Assembly: GCF_004114375.1 (NCBI RefSeq)
Contig: NZ_CP034692.1
Location: 124,001-188,000, forward strand
Direction of reading: 5' to 3'
Length of the DNA stretch: 64,000 bases
From: Halorubrum sp. BOL3-1
GTDB lineage: Archaea; Halobacteriota; Halobacteria; Halobacteriales; Haloferacaceae
The notes under the pieces are model-generated. The model saw nothing but the letters and a program-made list of their open reading frames with translations, made no database searches and was not told the DNA's origin. The position numbers and the translations under genes were made by a program. Shown here one piece after another: positions 41,980-50,367 of this stretch (the first letter of the stretch is position 1; each line of letters starts with the position of its first letter).

Positions 41980-43398
41980 TCAGTCGTCCGGGTTCGCGGC
42001 CTCGTCGGGGCCGTCCTCGGTCGGTTCGCCGAGACCGACGGTCTCGGGGTTCAGTGCGACGTAGACGGCGGCTCCGAACGCCAGCACGCCGGCGGCGACC
42101 CCCCACGTGGACGGCGAGATGTACACGCCCAAAAGGAGGTTCAGTGCGATGCCGAGTATCGGCGGAATCGGATAGAACGGAACCTCGAACGGCCGGGACA
42201 GGTCCGGCTGGGTCCGCCGTAGCTTGATGACCGCGAGGTTGACGACGACGAACCCCAGAAGCGAGAACAGGCTCGCGAGGTTCCCGACGAGGCGGATGGG
42301 CGCGGCGACGGTCGCGACGAGCATGATGGCGCCGCTGGCCAGCAGCGCCACGAACGGCGTCCCGTACTCGTGGTGGATGCGTCCCAGCCGGCCCGGCAAC
42401 TGCCCCTCCCGTCCCATCGCGAACGCGATGCGGCTCGACCCGATGACGACGGCGTTCAGCGCGCTGATCGTCGAGAACACCGCGCCGAACGCGATGAGCG
42501 CCGCGCCGATCGACGCGCCGAACAGCGCGACGTCGGGCATGAACGAGACGGCCGCCTCAACGACCGCCTTCTCGCCCGCCGCGCCCAGCCGCGGCGCGCC
42601 GAGCGTACCGAGGGCGACCCCGACGACGAGGAGGTAGATGAGCACCGTCGCGCCGAGGCTGATGAAGATGGCGCGCGGGATGTTCTTCCGCGGGTTCTCG
42701 ACCTCCTCCGTGACGGTCGCGATCAGGTCGTATCCCTGGAACGCGATGAACGTCAGCCCCATCGCGGGCAGGACGTTCATCGCGCCTCGGGAGAAGAACT
42801 CCGAGAGCCCGAAGCCTGCGCCCGCCTCGACGCCCATGAACGTCGACGGCGAGACGGCGCCGATGCCGGCGATGATGAACACGCCGAGGATGCCGATTTT
42901 CACGAGCGTCACGACCGTCTCGGCGCCGCCGCTGGCCTCCGTCGAGAGGGCGTTGAGCGCGATGAACGACGCGACCGCGAGCAGCGCGTACGCGAGTTGG
43001 GCGAGTTCGCCGCCCGGAAGCCCGGTCCAGTAGAGGTGGACGAACTCCACGAAGTTCGAGGAGAACCCGAGCGCGTACAGCGCCCCGGCGGACGTGTACG
43101 TCAGCCACCGCGTCCACCCCATCACGAACGCTACCGGGTCCGAGAACGTCTCCCGGATGTAAGCGTACCCGCCGCCGTTCTTAGGGATCGCGGACGCGAG
43201 CTCCGCGTACGACAGCGCCGTAAACGTCGTGACGCCGCCGTTCAGGGCGAACACCAGAAGCGCCGCCGGGCCGGCGATCTCGGCTGCCAGTCCGGTCAGC
43301 ACGAAGATGCCCGCGCCGATCATCGCCCCGATCCCGACCATCGTGGCGTCGAGGAGTCCGAGGCTCGCCGCGGGTTCCCTGCTACCTTCCTGTGGCAT
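41980..43398 (-). CDS. APC family amino-acid/potassium permease
   Basis: The 472-residue protein has 12 transmembrane helices. The APC signature 'MVGIGAMIGAGIFVLTGLAA' is in helix 1, and 'FIAFQGYDLIATVTEEVENP' and 'FSTISALNAVVIGSSRIAFAM' mark helices 6 and 8. The substrate could be an amino acid, or potassium as in KimA-like members. The immediate downstream RCK protein supports regulation by a cytosolic nucleotide. It starts at 'MPQEGSREPAA' and is in the same direction as the Rieske-TPP gene upstream. Confidence 0.88.
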   Translation of the reverse strand: MPQEGSREPAASLGLLDATMVGIGAMIGAGIFVLTGLAAEIAGPAALLVFALNGGVTTFTALSYAELASAIPKNGGGYAYIRETFSDPVAFVMGWTRWLTYTSAGALYALGFSSNFVEFVHLYWTGLPGGELAQLAYALLAVASFIALNALSTEASGGAETVVTLVKIGILGVFIIAGIGAVSPSTFMGVEAGAGFGLSEFFSRGAMNVLPAMGLTFIAFQGYDLIATVTEEVENPRKNIPRAIFISLGATVLIYLLVVGVALGTLGAPRLGAAGEKAVVEAAVSFMPDVALFGASIGAALIAFGAVFSTISALNAVVIGSSRIAFAMGREGQLPGRLGRIHHEYGTPFVALLASGAIMLVATVAAPIRLVGNLASLFSLLGFVVVNLAVIKLRRTQPDLSRPFEVPFYPIPPILGIALNLLLGVYISPSTWGVAAGVLAFGAAVYVALNPETVGLGEPTEDGPDEAANPDD

Positions 43399-43503
43399 GT
43401 TCGCCGTGCGGTGTGTCTCTTTTGGTGATCACTGACAGTCTTTCAAGCCGCCTGAAGCGCCCGAAGTCGGCGTAGTGCGGGACCGAGTCGGAGCGGGACC
43501 GGA

Positions 43504-45495
43504 TCATACCGGGTCCGAGTCGGTGCTGATCTCGACGAGCGCCGGGCCGTCGTGGGCGATAGCCTCCCGGAGCGCGTCGCCGAGTTCGTTCTCGTCGTCG
43601 ACGTAGGCGCCGTGGCCGCCGCAGTTTTCCGCGAACTCCGCGAATTCGGGGTTCACGAGGTCGGTCTGCCAGACGTCCCACCCGCCGGTGCGCTGTTCCT
43701 TGCTGATCTTCCCGAGCTCGTCATCGTTGAGCAGGACGTGCGTGAGGTCCATGCCGTACTTGACGGCGGTGGTGAACTCGCTCATGTACTGCCCGAACCC
43801 GCCGTCGCTGGAGACCGACACGACCGGTCGGCCCGCGAACTGCGACTCGGGTTCCTGCGTGGCGGCCCACGCGCCGAGCGCCGCCGGGAACGCGAACCCG
43901 ATCGAGCCGAGGTAGCCCGACATCAGCACCGACTGGTCCTCGGGCTCGAAGTATCGCCCGAACGCGTAGGTGTTGTTCCCCACGTCGACGGGGACGACCG
44001 CGTCGTCGGGGACGATCCGGCTCATCGCCTCGAAGACGGTCGCGTAGTTGACCCCGCGCTCGGCGGGCTGGTCGCGTCGCGTGGCCTTCTCGTCGCGCCA
44101 GATATCCCAGCGGTCGGCGAGTTCCTCGCGCTGGCCCTCGGCGACGACCTCGGCACCGTCGAGCCGGTCGTTCAGTTCGGTGACGGTGACCCCGACCTCG
44201 CCCCACACCGGCACGTCGACGCTGTGGTGTTTCCCCAGCGTCATCGCGTCGAAGTCGACGTGGATGATCGGCTTGTACTCCGCGATGCCGGTGTGGTTCG
44301 AGAAGCTCGCGCCGAACACCGCGAGCAGGTCCGACTCGTTCATGAAGTGGCTCGCGATGGGCGTGCCCGACCGGCCGAGGACGCCGCCGGCGAGCGGGTG
44401 GGAGTCGGGGATCTGGCCCTTGGCCTTGAACGTCGTCAGCACCGGGCAGTCCAAGCGCTCGGCCAGATCGACGACGGGGTCCATGTGGAAGCGGGCGCCG
44501 TGGCCGACGACGATGACCGGCCGTTCCGCCTCCGCCAGCAGCTCCTCGGCGTCGTCTAACGCGTCCGCGGGCGGACTGATGTCCCGGCCGGTGAGACGAC
44601 CCTCCGGGTCGCTCGGGTCGACGCCCTCGGCGGACTGGGTCTGTATCTCGTCGGGGAAGACCAGGTGCGAGACGCCGCGTTCGAGGACGGCGGTCTTCGC
44701 GGCCCGCGTAGCGAGCTCGGCGGAGTCCGAGTCGCGTAGCACCGTCGCCTCGAACTCGGCGACGTCGCCGTAGGCGGCCTCGAGGTCGACCTCCTGGAAG
44801 TTGCCCGTGCCGAGCACCTGTGACTCGACTTGGCCGGTCAGCGCGACCGTCGGCGAGCGGTCGACGTTGGCGTCCCAGAGGCCGGTGAGCATGTTCGTCG
44901 CGCCGGGACCGGCGATGGAGAAACACGCCGCCGGCCGGCCGGTGAGCTTGCCGTACGCCGAGGCGGCGAACGCGGCGGCGCCCTCGTGCCGGACGCCGTA
45001 GTACGAGAGGGTCCCCGTCTCGGCCTCCCGGCGGAGCGCGTCCGCCAGCCCGAGGTTCGAGTGGCCGACGATCCCCCAGACCTGTCTGACCCCCCAGTTG
45101 ACCAGCGTCTCGGCGACGACGTCGGAGACGGTCCGTTCGTGTGGCTCCCCCTCGGGGAACCCGACGTAGATGCCGTCATCGCGCTCCTCGACCGGGAACG
45201 TCTCCACGGAGTCGTCGTGCGATCCGGGAGTCTCGCCGGTCAGCGGGTCGAAGTCCCACCCGTGCCAGGGACACCGGAGGCAGTCGGTCTCAATCGATCC
45301 CTCGCCGAGGGGACCGCCCTGGTGCGGACAGCTGTTGTTGAGGGCGGCGTACTCCCCGTCGTAGTGTGTCATCGCGACGGTGGTGCCGCCACAGCTCACC
45401 GCGTCCACCCTCCCTTCGGGTAATTCGTCCGGCGAGAGCGCCTTGTGCCAACTGACGTTCCCCGTCGGTGGACCGGGAGAATCGTTCGTTCCCAT
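43504..45495 (-). CDS. Rieske domain fused to a thiamine-pyrophosphate enzyme
   Basis: The 663-residue protein has a Rieske [2Fe-2S] domain at residues 12-110 ('NNSCPHQGGPLGEG' and 'LRCPWHGWDFDP'), joined to the three domains of an acetolactate synthase/pyruvate oxidase type enzyme. The TPP-enzyme N domain includes 'YYGVRHEGAAAFAASAYGKL' with the catalytic Glu. The C domain includes 'VSVSSDGGFGQYMSEF' through 'LLNDDELGKISKEQ', the TPP/Mg2+ site (GDG-like DGG and N). Electrons from 2-oxoacid oxidation could leave through the Rieske centre. The physiological reaction is unknown. It is upstream of the APC transporter in the same direction, about 105 bp apart. Confidence 0.88.
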   Translation of the reverse strand: MGTNDSPGPPTGNVSWHKALSPDELPEGRVDAVSCGGTTVAMTHYDGEYAALNNSCPHQGGPLGEGSIETDCLRCPWHGWDFDPLTGETPGSHDDSVETFPVEERDDGIYVGFPEGEPHERTVSDVVAETLVNWGVRQVWGIVGHSNLGLADALRREAETGTLSYYGVRHEGAAAFAASAYGKLTGRPAACFSIAGPGATNMLTGLWDANVDRSPTVALTGQVESQVLGTGNFQEVDLEAAYGDVAEFEATVLRDSDSAELATRAAKTAVLERGVSHLVFPDEIQTQSAEGVDPSDPEGRLTGRDISPPADALDDAEELLAEAERPVIVVGHGARFHMDPVVDLAERLDCPVLTTFKAKGQIPDSHPLAGGVLGRSGTPIASHFMNESDLLAVFGASFSNHTGIAEYKPIIHVDFDAMTLGKHHSVDVPVWGEVGVTVTELNDRLDGAEVVAEGQREELADRWDIWRDEKATRRDQPAERGVNYATVFEAMSRIVPDDAVVPVDVGNNTYAFGRYFEPEDQSVLMSGYLGSIGFAFPAALGAWAATQEPESQFAGRPVVSVSSDGGFGQYMSEFTTAVKYGMDLTHVLLNDDELGKISKEQRTGGWDVWQTDLVNPEFAEFAENCGGHGAYVDDENELGDALREAIAHDGPALVEISTDSDPV

Positions 45496-45602
45496 GGTTT
45501 CGGCCCGTAGAGAAGAGCCTTAATCGCGCCGCGGTCGTGCGTCCGCGTTCAACGACCGCGCCGCGATTTAATAGCCGTCTCGCGTCTGCCCGAACCGAAC
45601 TC

Positions 45603-46028
45603 ATGGCCTCAGTCATCGCTGGACTCGCCGGCGGCGTGGTCGCAACGATCGTCATGACCGTCGCGATGATGATGATGGGAGACGACGGACCGCCGCCGAC
45701 GGCGGGGCTCGTCGCGAAGTTCGCCGGCGGACAGCCCGAAGACTACGCGATGCCCGGAATGGTGTTACACCTCCTCTACGGGGTCGTGGCCGGAGCGGTG
45801 TTCGCGGTCGGCGTGCCGATCCTGGGGCTGAGCCTCGGCTCCATCAGCGTCGCGGTCGGACTCGGTCTCGCGTACGGCCTCGTCCTGATGATCGGCGGGA
45901 TGATCTTCTGGATGCGGCTGGTCATCGGGATGGAACCCGACAAGGGGACGATGATGACGTTCGGCACCGTCCACGTCATCTACGGCGTCGTCCTCGGTGC
46001 CTTCCTGGGCGCGGAAATCGTCGCGTGA
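45603..46028 (+). CDS. Small membrane protein
   Basis: The 141-residue protein has four transmembrane helices and a Met-rich early stretch ('VMTVAMMMMGDDGPPPTAGL'). The first helix starts at residue 4, after 'MASVIAGLAGG'. Families with this 'GGxVATxxM' beginning are common in haloarchaea and have no assigned function. It lies about 110 bp before the second TSUP transporter gene on the same strand. Confidence 0.55.
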   Translation: MASVIAGLAGGVVATIVMTVAMMMMGDDGPPPTAGLVAKFAGGQPEDYAMPGMVLHLLYGVVAGAVFAVGVPILGLSLGSISVAVGLGLAYGLVLMIGGMIFWMRLVIGMEPDKGTMMTFGTVHVIYGVVLGAFLGAEIVA

Positions 46029-46140
46029 ACGGCGACCCTCCCGCGTCCGAACCGCGCGCCCGCCACCGGAGTTCGCCGCGTACGTGTCGCTCGCCTTCGA
46101 GAGGTTCGACCGATCGCTCGGCCCGGCACGATCCCCGAAC

Positions 46141-47127
46141 ATGAGCCGATCGGACGCCCTCGGCCTCGGTCTCGTCGGGCTGTCGGGAGCGGTCGCACTC
46201 ACGACGCTGGGGGGTGACGCCGGGGTTCGAGTCGGGATGACGGCACTTCAGTCGCTTCCGCTTCCGACCGGATTCCCGGTTGACCGGTTCCTCGCGCACT
46301 GGTGGGTGTTCCCCGCCTCGGTCGTCTTCTCGCTGGTCGCGCTCGCCTCCGGGGTCTCCGGCGCGCTGTTTTTCAGTCCATTCTTCATGTTGGTCGTCGG
46401 TCTGTCGCCCTCACAGGCGATCGGTGCCGGCCTCCTGACGGAGGTGTTCGGGATGGGGAACGGACTGCTGAACTACGTCCGCCAGCGCGTCGTCGACTAT
46501 CAGACCGCCAAGTGGCTGCTCCTCGGGGCGGTCCCGTCGGTCGTGGTCGGCGCGTTCGCGGCCCACTACGTTCCGACGACGCTCCTGAAAGTCGCCTTCG
46601 GCCTCGGGCTCCTGCTGCTCGGCGGATTCTTAGTCTACTACGATCCGCCGGAGGAGTACGTGCCGGGCGAGCACGAGGGCGAGTATCTCAAACGAAAGAA
46701 CACCGGTCGGGGCACGACGACCGTCGAGACGGCGGACGGCGAGACGTTCACTTACGACACCTGCTGGCGTCCTCCCGGCGTCGGTCTCGCCACGGCCGGG
46801 GGCTTCATCACCGGACTCGTCAGCGCCGGCCTCCCCGAAGTGACGACGACGCAGCTGATCGTCCGGTGTCGCCTGCCGCCCCGCGTCGCCGTCGCGACGA
46901 GCGTGTTCGTCCTCGCCGTCGCGGCGGGCGCGGGCGCGGCCGTCCACGCGCTCGCGGCGACGCCGGTCTGGTACGTCGTCGCGTGGTCGATACCGGGCGT
47001 GATCGTCGGCGGGACGGTCGGGACCCGCGTCGGCAAGTACGTTCCCAGCGAGGTCATGGAGCCCGCACTCGGAGTCGTCTTCGGTGTCGTCGGCGCGGTG
47101 GTTCTCGGCAGTGAATTACTCGCCTGA
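46141..47127 (+). CDS. TSUP (TauE/SafE) family transporter, large-loop type
   Basis: The 328-residue protein has eight transmembrane helices in two TauE halves. The first half contains 'ASGVSGALFFSPFFMLVVGL' and 'GLLTEVFGMGNGLLNYVRQR'. The second half contains 'FITGLVSAGLPEVTTTQLIV' after a 60-residue polar loop with 'TYDTCWRPPG'. TSUP proteins move sulfite, sulfur compounds or organic anions. This one has a long loop between halves not present in the protein at 22.8 kb. Confidence 0.85.
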   Translation: MSRSDALGLGLVGLSGAVALTTLGGDAGVRVGMTALQSLPLPTGFPVDRFLAHWWVFPASVVFSLVALASGVSGALFFSPFFMLVVGLSPSQAIGAGLLTEVFGMGNGLLNYVRQRVVDYQTAKWLLLGAVPSVVVGAFAAHYVPTTLLKVAFGLGLLLLGGFLVYYDPPEEYVPGEHEGEYLKRKNTGRGTTTVETADGETFTYDTCWRPPGVGLATAGGFITGLVSAGLPEVTTTQLIVRCRLPPRVAVATSVFVLAVAAGAGAAVHALAATPVWYVVAWSIPGVIVGGTVGTRVGKYVPSEVMEPALGVVFGVVGAVVLGSELLA

Positions 47128-47142
47128 ACCCCCTCGCTCTCC

Positions 47143-47214
47143 TATCACGGGTCGACTCCGAGGGCGTCCGGCGGGTGGTATCACGGGCTGACTCGGAGAG
47201 CGCCCGTCGGACGA
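47143..47214. repeat. Imperfect 36-bp tandem duplication
   Basis: Two consecutive units (47143-47178 and 47179-47214) both start 'tatcacggg' followed by 'gactc', 'gag' and 'gcg', with about 27 of 36 matching positions. The duplication lies at the C-terminal end of the broken HTH gene and may have altered its stop. Confidence 0.6.
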
Positions 47215-47453
47215 CGCCGCCCTCTCGGTTCGACTCGGAGCGTCGGAGCAGTCCGAGGTCGACGAGCCTGTTGCGGTATCGCGTGACGGTACTCCGGTCG
47301 TACCCCGGCTGGTCGGCCGCCTCGCTTGCCGAGAGCGGCCCTTCCCCGATGACGCGGAGACAGATGTCGGGTCCGGCCTTCGGGGAGACCGAAAGCCCGC
47401 CGGAGGAGCTGCTTCACGTCCGGCGGCTTCGCCGTCATCTCCGCCTCCGTCAC
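47143..47453 (-). pseudogene. HTH transcription regulator gene with a frameshift
   Basis: From GTG 47453 the protein begins 'VTEAEMTAKPPDVKQLLRRA'. Near the run of four Gs at 47382-47385 the reading shifts to another frame that gives a clear winged helix: 'CLRVIGEGPLSASEAADQPG' then 'YDRSTVTRYRNRLVDLGLLR'. Uncorrected, the first frame stops at 47181 after a low-quality Arg-rich tail. In the corrected frame no stop is met before the TSUP gene, so the C-terminus is also altered. GTG follows directly on the stop of the small upstream gene (TAGGTG), an operon. Confidence 0.6.
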
Positions 47454-47621
47454 CTACTCCATCGGTCGGCCGTGACAGGACATCGGCGGGTCGTCGCGGC
47501 CGATTCGGAGAACGACGTTGTCGCAGCCGGAACGCTCGTAGATGTCGTACCGGCCGGTGTCTGGATCGTACCGGACTTCGTCGGACCCCTCGTCGGCCCG
47601 AGACGAGTTTCCGTCAGTCAT
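47454..47621 (-). CDS. 55-residue acidic protein with two cysteines
   Basis: The protein 'MTDGNSSRADEGSDEVRYDP' continues with 'YDIYERSGCDNVVLRIGRDD' and ends 'PPMSCHGRPME'. The GCDNVVLR and SCHG segments look like a small metal- or redox-active knuckle. It was found in the intergenic stretch because the frame is short. It is followed without a gap by the HTH gene. The function is unknown. Confidence 0.6.
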   Translation of the reverse strand: MTDGNSSRADEGSDEVRYDPDTGRYDIYERSGCDNVVLRIGRDDPPMSCHGRPME

Positions 47622-47693
47622 CGGTAGTCGGTCCCTCTATCGATTTCGTTCCACGGTCGGCAGGCCGATGAATGCCAATCCTCTCGAATTTCG

Positions 47694-47945
47694 TTACGTC
47701 GGGTCGACGATCGCCAGTCCGTCGGCGTCGAGACCCAGCAGTTCCTCGCCGGTGACCGTGACCCGGACCCGTCCGTCCGAGTACGTTCGGACCAGCTCGC
47801 ACGTCGCGAGTCCGATCAGGTGCGCGTCGACCGTCCGTTCGTCGACGCCCAGCGACGCCGCGAGCGCCGTCCTCGTCGTCTCTCGCCGGTCGGCGTCGCT
47901 CAACGCTGCCAGTCGCTCCAGGACGGTCCGTCTCGTCACAGTCAT
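47694..47945 (-). CDS. Small winged-helix transcription regulator
   Basis: The 83-residue protein starts at 'MTVTRRTVLERLAALSDADR'. The helix-turn-helix is 'LAASLGVDERTVDAHLIGLA', followed by the wing 'YSDGRVRVTVTGEELL'. The frame extends upstream for another 90 codons, but these are not protein-like. Such small proteins occur widely in haloarchaea. It is on the same strand as the 55-residue protein gene, 72 bp upstream, and may regulate it. Confidence 0.72.
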   Translation of the reverse strand: MTVTRRTVLERLAALSDADRRETTRTALAASLGVDERTVDAHLIGLATCELVRTYSDGRVRVTVTGEELLGLDADGLAIVDPT

Positions 47946-48185
47946 TATCGAGGGTGGGCCGCGTCTCCGCTCGCGTCCGAACCCGTTGCCTGAGTCCGGT
48001 TCGGCGGGTCGTGACCGTAATAACGGCTCGGAGCGGATTGATTGCTCTGATGCCGGCCGAAAGCCCCGCCGCTCGCCACCGTCTCGTCCCTCGACCGTTC
48101 GTCCGCCAGCGACCGTTCGGACACAGTTCGACGTCGAGCGAGACGATCGCTCCCGCGGCGTCGACCCGACCGACGGCGTTCGCGG
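47946..48185. other. Gene-free stretch ahead of hairpin repeat copy 2
   Basis: Together with the repeat it leaves about 600 bp without a protein-coding gene between the small regulator and the JAMM protease. Several long frames exist but have Ser/Arg/Pro-rich translations with no family likeness. Nothing else is recognisable. Confidence 0.5.
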
Positions 48186-48441
48186 CGGCGCGTGCCTGCG
48201 AGGCCGCATCGCGGCCGAGGAGTACGCGCGAGGGAGTCAGTCGCCGGAGCGGAGGCGACTGACGAGGCTGGGGAGGCGTGAGGCTGTACGGTACGGGGCG
48301 GGACTCGAAGGGGCAGTCGCCGGCGGCGGAGCCGCCGGCTGTCACCGGGCAAAGCCCGGTTGCCCGAGGGACCGTGTCCCTCGCTGCCAGAGAATCGAAG
48401 ATTCTCGCGGTTGGGGCTTCGGTGGTGTCCGTCACAACGTC
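48186..48441 (+). repeat. Complex hairpin repeat, copy 2
   Basis: This copy carries the same conserved blocks as 12723-13036 but in plus orientation. Its hairpins are its own: ggccgc-atc-gcggcc at 48202-48216; cagtcgcc with ggcgactg at 48238-48261; gccggcggc-gga-gccgccggc at 48320-48340; ccgggc-aaa-gcccgg at 48345-48359; gagggac-cgt-gtccctc at 48366-48382; and gagaatc-gaa-gattctc at 48390-48406. Nearly all the loops are three bases. The end reads 'ggggcttcggtggt' and 'gtcacaacgt'. No coding frame is plausible. Confidence 0.8.
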
Positions 48442-48552
48442 GATCGCACCAGAATCGATCACGTACGGTCGAACGACTGAGGCGTCAACCGGCCCCACAG
48501 CGTCCCCACCAGAAACGACCACAGAGACGCGACCGAAACGATCCCGACGGTC

Positions 48553-48981
48553 CTATCGCTCGCTCCGGACGACCACGGCCTCCTGCTCGAACTCCTCGTC
48601 GTCGCCGCGCCAGCGCCACGACCCGACGAACGGGTATCCGTCCAGCGCGCAGATGACGTACGAGCGGTCGGGCCACGCCGCGCGCGCGGCGTCCGTCTCG
48701 CTCGGGTTCGCCGGGCCGGTGGGATGCGAGTGGTAGAAGCCCACGACGTCGAGACCGTCGTCCTCGGCCCGTTCGATCAACTCGAACTGCTCTTCGGGAT
48801 CGATGAGGTATCGTATCTGCGGGGTCTCAGCGACGTTCTCGGCCTCGTAGGCGCGCTCGACGACGCTCGGCTCGCCGTCGTCACCGAAGCTCCCGGCGAG
48901 GACGCCGCAGATCTCGGCCTCGCCACCGCCGTACGCCCGGTAGACGACCTCGTCGTACGCCGCTCTGGGGAATTCGATCAC
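48553..48981 (-). CDS. JAMM/MPN+ desampylase
   Basis: This 142-residue metalloprotease shows the JAMM motif. Glu22 is in 'EAEICGVLAGS', and the zinc site 'GFYHSHPTGPANPSETD' provides H-x-H-x7-S-x2-D. It is the archaeal type of desampylase, like HJAMM1, which removes SAMP ubiquitin-like modifiers from target proteins. It is cytoplasmic and complete. It lies about 110 bp from repeat copy 2. Confidence 0.92.
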   Translation of the reverse strand: MIEFPRAAYDEVVYRAYGGGEAEICGVLAGSFGDDGEPSVVERAYEAENVAETPQIRYLIDPEEQFELIERAEDDGLDVVGFYHSHPTGPANPSETDAARAAWPDRSYVICALDGYPFVGSWRWRGDDEEFEQEAVVVRSER

Positions 48982-49114
48982 GTCTCAGACGAGGGGAGTC
49001 GCCAAATAAGTCCGTTCCGACCGACGGGGGTCGCGTCGGCTCCCGCGTTCGCGGCAGTCGCCGGCGCGGTGGTTTCCCCAACGACGCGGGCGATCTCGCG
49101 CCCGGTCGTCCCGC

Positions 49115-49468
49115 TCAGAACGTGATGATCTCGTAGTCGTCGTCGACGAGCGAGCGGATGCTCGGGTGTCCGTCGTGGTCGTCGAGGGTGACGAGACCGG
49201 CGTCGGCGACGGCGTCCTCGACGCCGAACGCGCCGGAACAGAAGTCACAGACCGCCGCGTTGTCGCGGACCGCCTGGTACAGTTCGTGGTAGTCGCTCTC
49301 CTCGTCTTCCAGCTCGGGGATCCACTGAGTTCCCGCACCGTCGAAGATGAGCTCGAGCTCGTCGTCGTTCTCCGCGAACTCCTTTGCGGCCTCCAGCGCG
49401 TTCGCGAGGCGACCGTAGTCCGAGTGCGATTCGTTGCCGGCGAGAATCACGATTGCTGCTTTTGTCAT
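49115..49468 (-). CDS. DsrE/DsrF-like family protein
   Basis: The 117-residue protein starts at 'MTKAAIVILAGNESHSDYGR'. It has the DsrE fold with 'LANALEAAKEF' and 'AVCDFCSGAFGVEDAV', whose Cys residues could carry sulfur. DsrE proteins serve in sulfur transfer or as small oligomeric carriers. A further ATG ten codons upstream is rejected because the added residues break the first strand. It is single, with a gap of about 130 bp to the JAMM gene. Confidence 0.8.
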   Translation of the reverse strand: MTKAAIVILAGNESHSDYGRLANALEAAKEFAENDDELELIFDGAGTQWIPELEDEESDYHELYQAVRDNAAVCDFCSGAFGVEDAVADAGLVTLDDHDGHPSIRSLVDDDYEIITF

Positions 49469-49585
49469 CGTGTATCGGTACAGGGTCCACTCGTACATAA
49501 CCCGTCCGCGGGTGTGTGTTTCGAACGCCGACTCGTCATGTGAAAACGTGGCGCGTATTTTCTATCCCGTCACGGTCCCCGCGTG

Positions 49586-50107
49586 TCACGGACAGTCGCT
49601 CGCGTCGAACGAGGTCGGATCCGGCCCTTGAGCGACTCGCCGGACCGTCCCGTCGTCCGGGACGACTACGGCGGCGACCCCGCCGTACCCGTGCGTCTGG
49701 TCGTGGCCGCGGACGACGACACAGGACGCGTCCTCGGAGACGTCGACGGTCTCGGAGCGAGTGAACGGCTGCTCGGAGTGGGCGTGGACCAGCTCGCGTC
49801 GACCGAGCCGCGTCCCGTCGGGTCGCTCGACCTGCCACCAGTTCGCGTAGCCCTCTTCGCCGTCGTCGTCGTGGTGGAGCGTCACGTCGAACCCGTACCC
49901 CTCGTCCGTCGCCTCAACGGCGACGTCGACGACGTTCGCCTCTCGGAGGTCGAGGTCGTCGTTCGGGTCGTCTGATCCCTCGACTCCGTCGGTGTCGTCC
50001 GGATCGTCGCCGGCGCCGCGGTCGGTACATCCGGCCACGGGCGCGAGTGCGACTCCGACGGCTCCGAGGAGGTATCGACGACGAGAGGGGCTTCGGCGCT
50101 GAACCAT
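49586..50107 (-). CDS. Tat-exported lipoprotein, function unknown
   Basis: The 173-residue protein starts 'MVQRRSPSRRRYLLGAVGVA', a twin-arginine signal, and has a lipobox at about 'PVAGC' (Cys27). The mature part is acidic at first and then a beta-rich domain with 'GFDVTLHHDDDGEEGYANWW' and 'EDASCVVVRGHDQTHGYGG'. It is expected on the outer face of the cell membrane. No known fold was recognised. Confidence 0.75.
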   Translation of the reverse strand: MVQRRSPSRRRYLLGAVGVALAPVAGCTDRGAGDDPDDTDGVEGSDDPNDDLDLREANVVDVAVEATDEGYGFDVTLHHDDDGEEGYANWWQVERPDGTRLGRRELVHAHSEQPFTRSETVDVSEDASCVVVRGHDQTHGYGGVAAVVVPDDGTVRRVAQGPDPTSFDASDCP

Positions 50108-50157
50108 GAACGTGGTTCGGCGGCGGGAATTAAAACTTCTCCCCCGGCGCGGCGGGT

Positions 50158-50319
50158 AGTATTCAGAGACGCTGATTCCATGCGAAGGTGAGCGATCCGA
50201 CCCGCTCGTCTGCCGTTTCCGCTTTAGCGTTGCTAAACGACCGCTGCGTCGGTCGTTTCGGGCATCGGTCGCTCCGAAACCCCACCGGCTCTCCTCTCCA
50301 TCCGTATCCGAACACCGCC
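50158..50319 (+). repeat. Dispersed repeat, copy B
   Basis: This is the partner of 20859-21043; the shared segments are listed there. The hairpin here is perfect: aaacgaccg-ctgcgt-cggtcgttt (50235-50258). It sits between the lipoprotein and epimerase genes. Confidence 0.6.
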
Positions 50320-50367
50320 GTCTGACGTCACGGTAGGTTTAGGAGGCTTCCACGCGACAGAGGCTGT

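Noticed and set aside
48301-48330. tRNA T-arm-like string in the hairpin repeat ('gggactcgaagggg')
   Set aside because: It resembles the complement of a T loop, but the surrounding stems needed for a tRNA are absent, and the pattern is explained by the repeat's conserved block.
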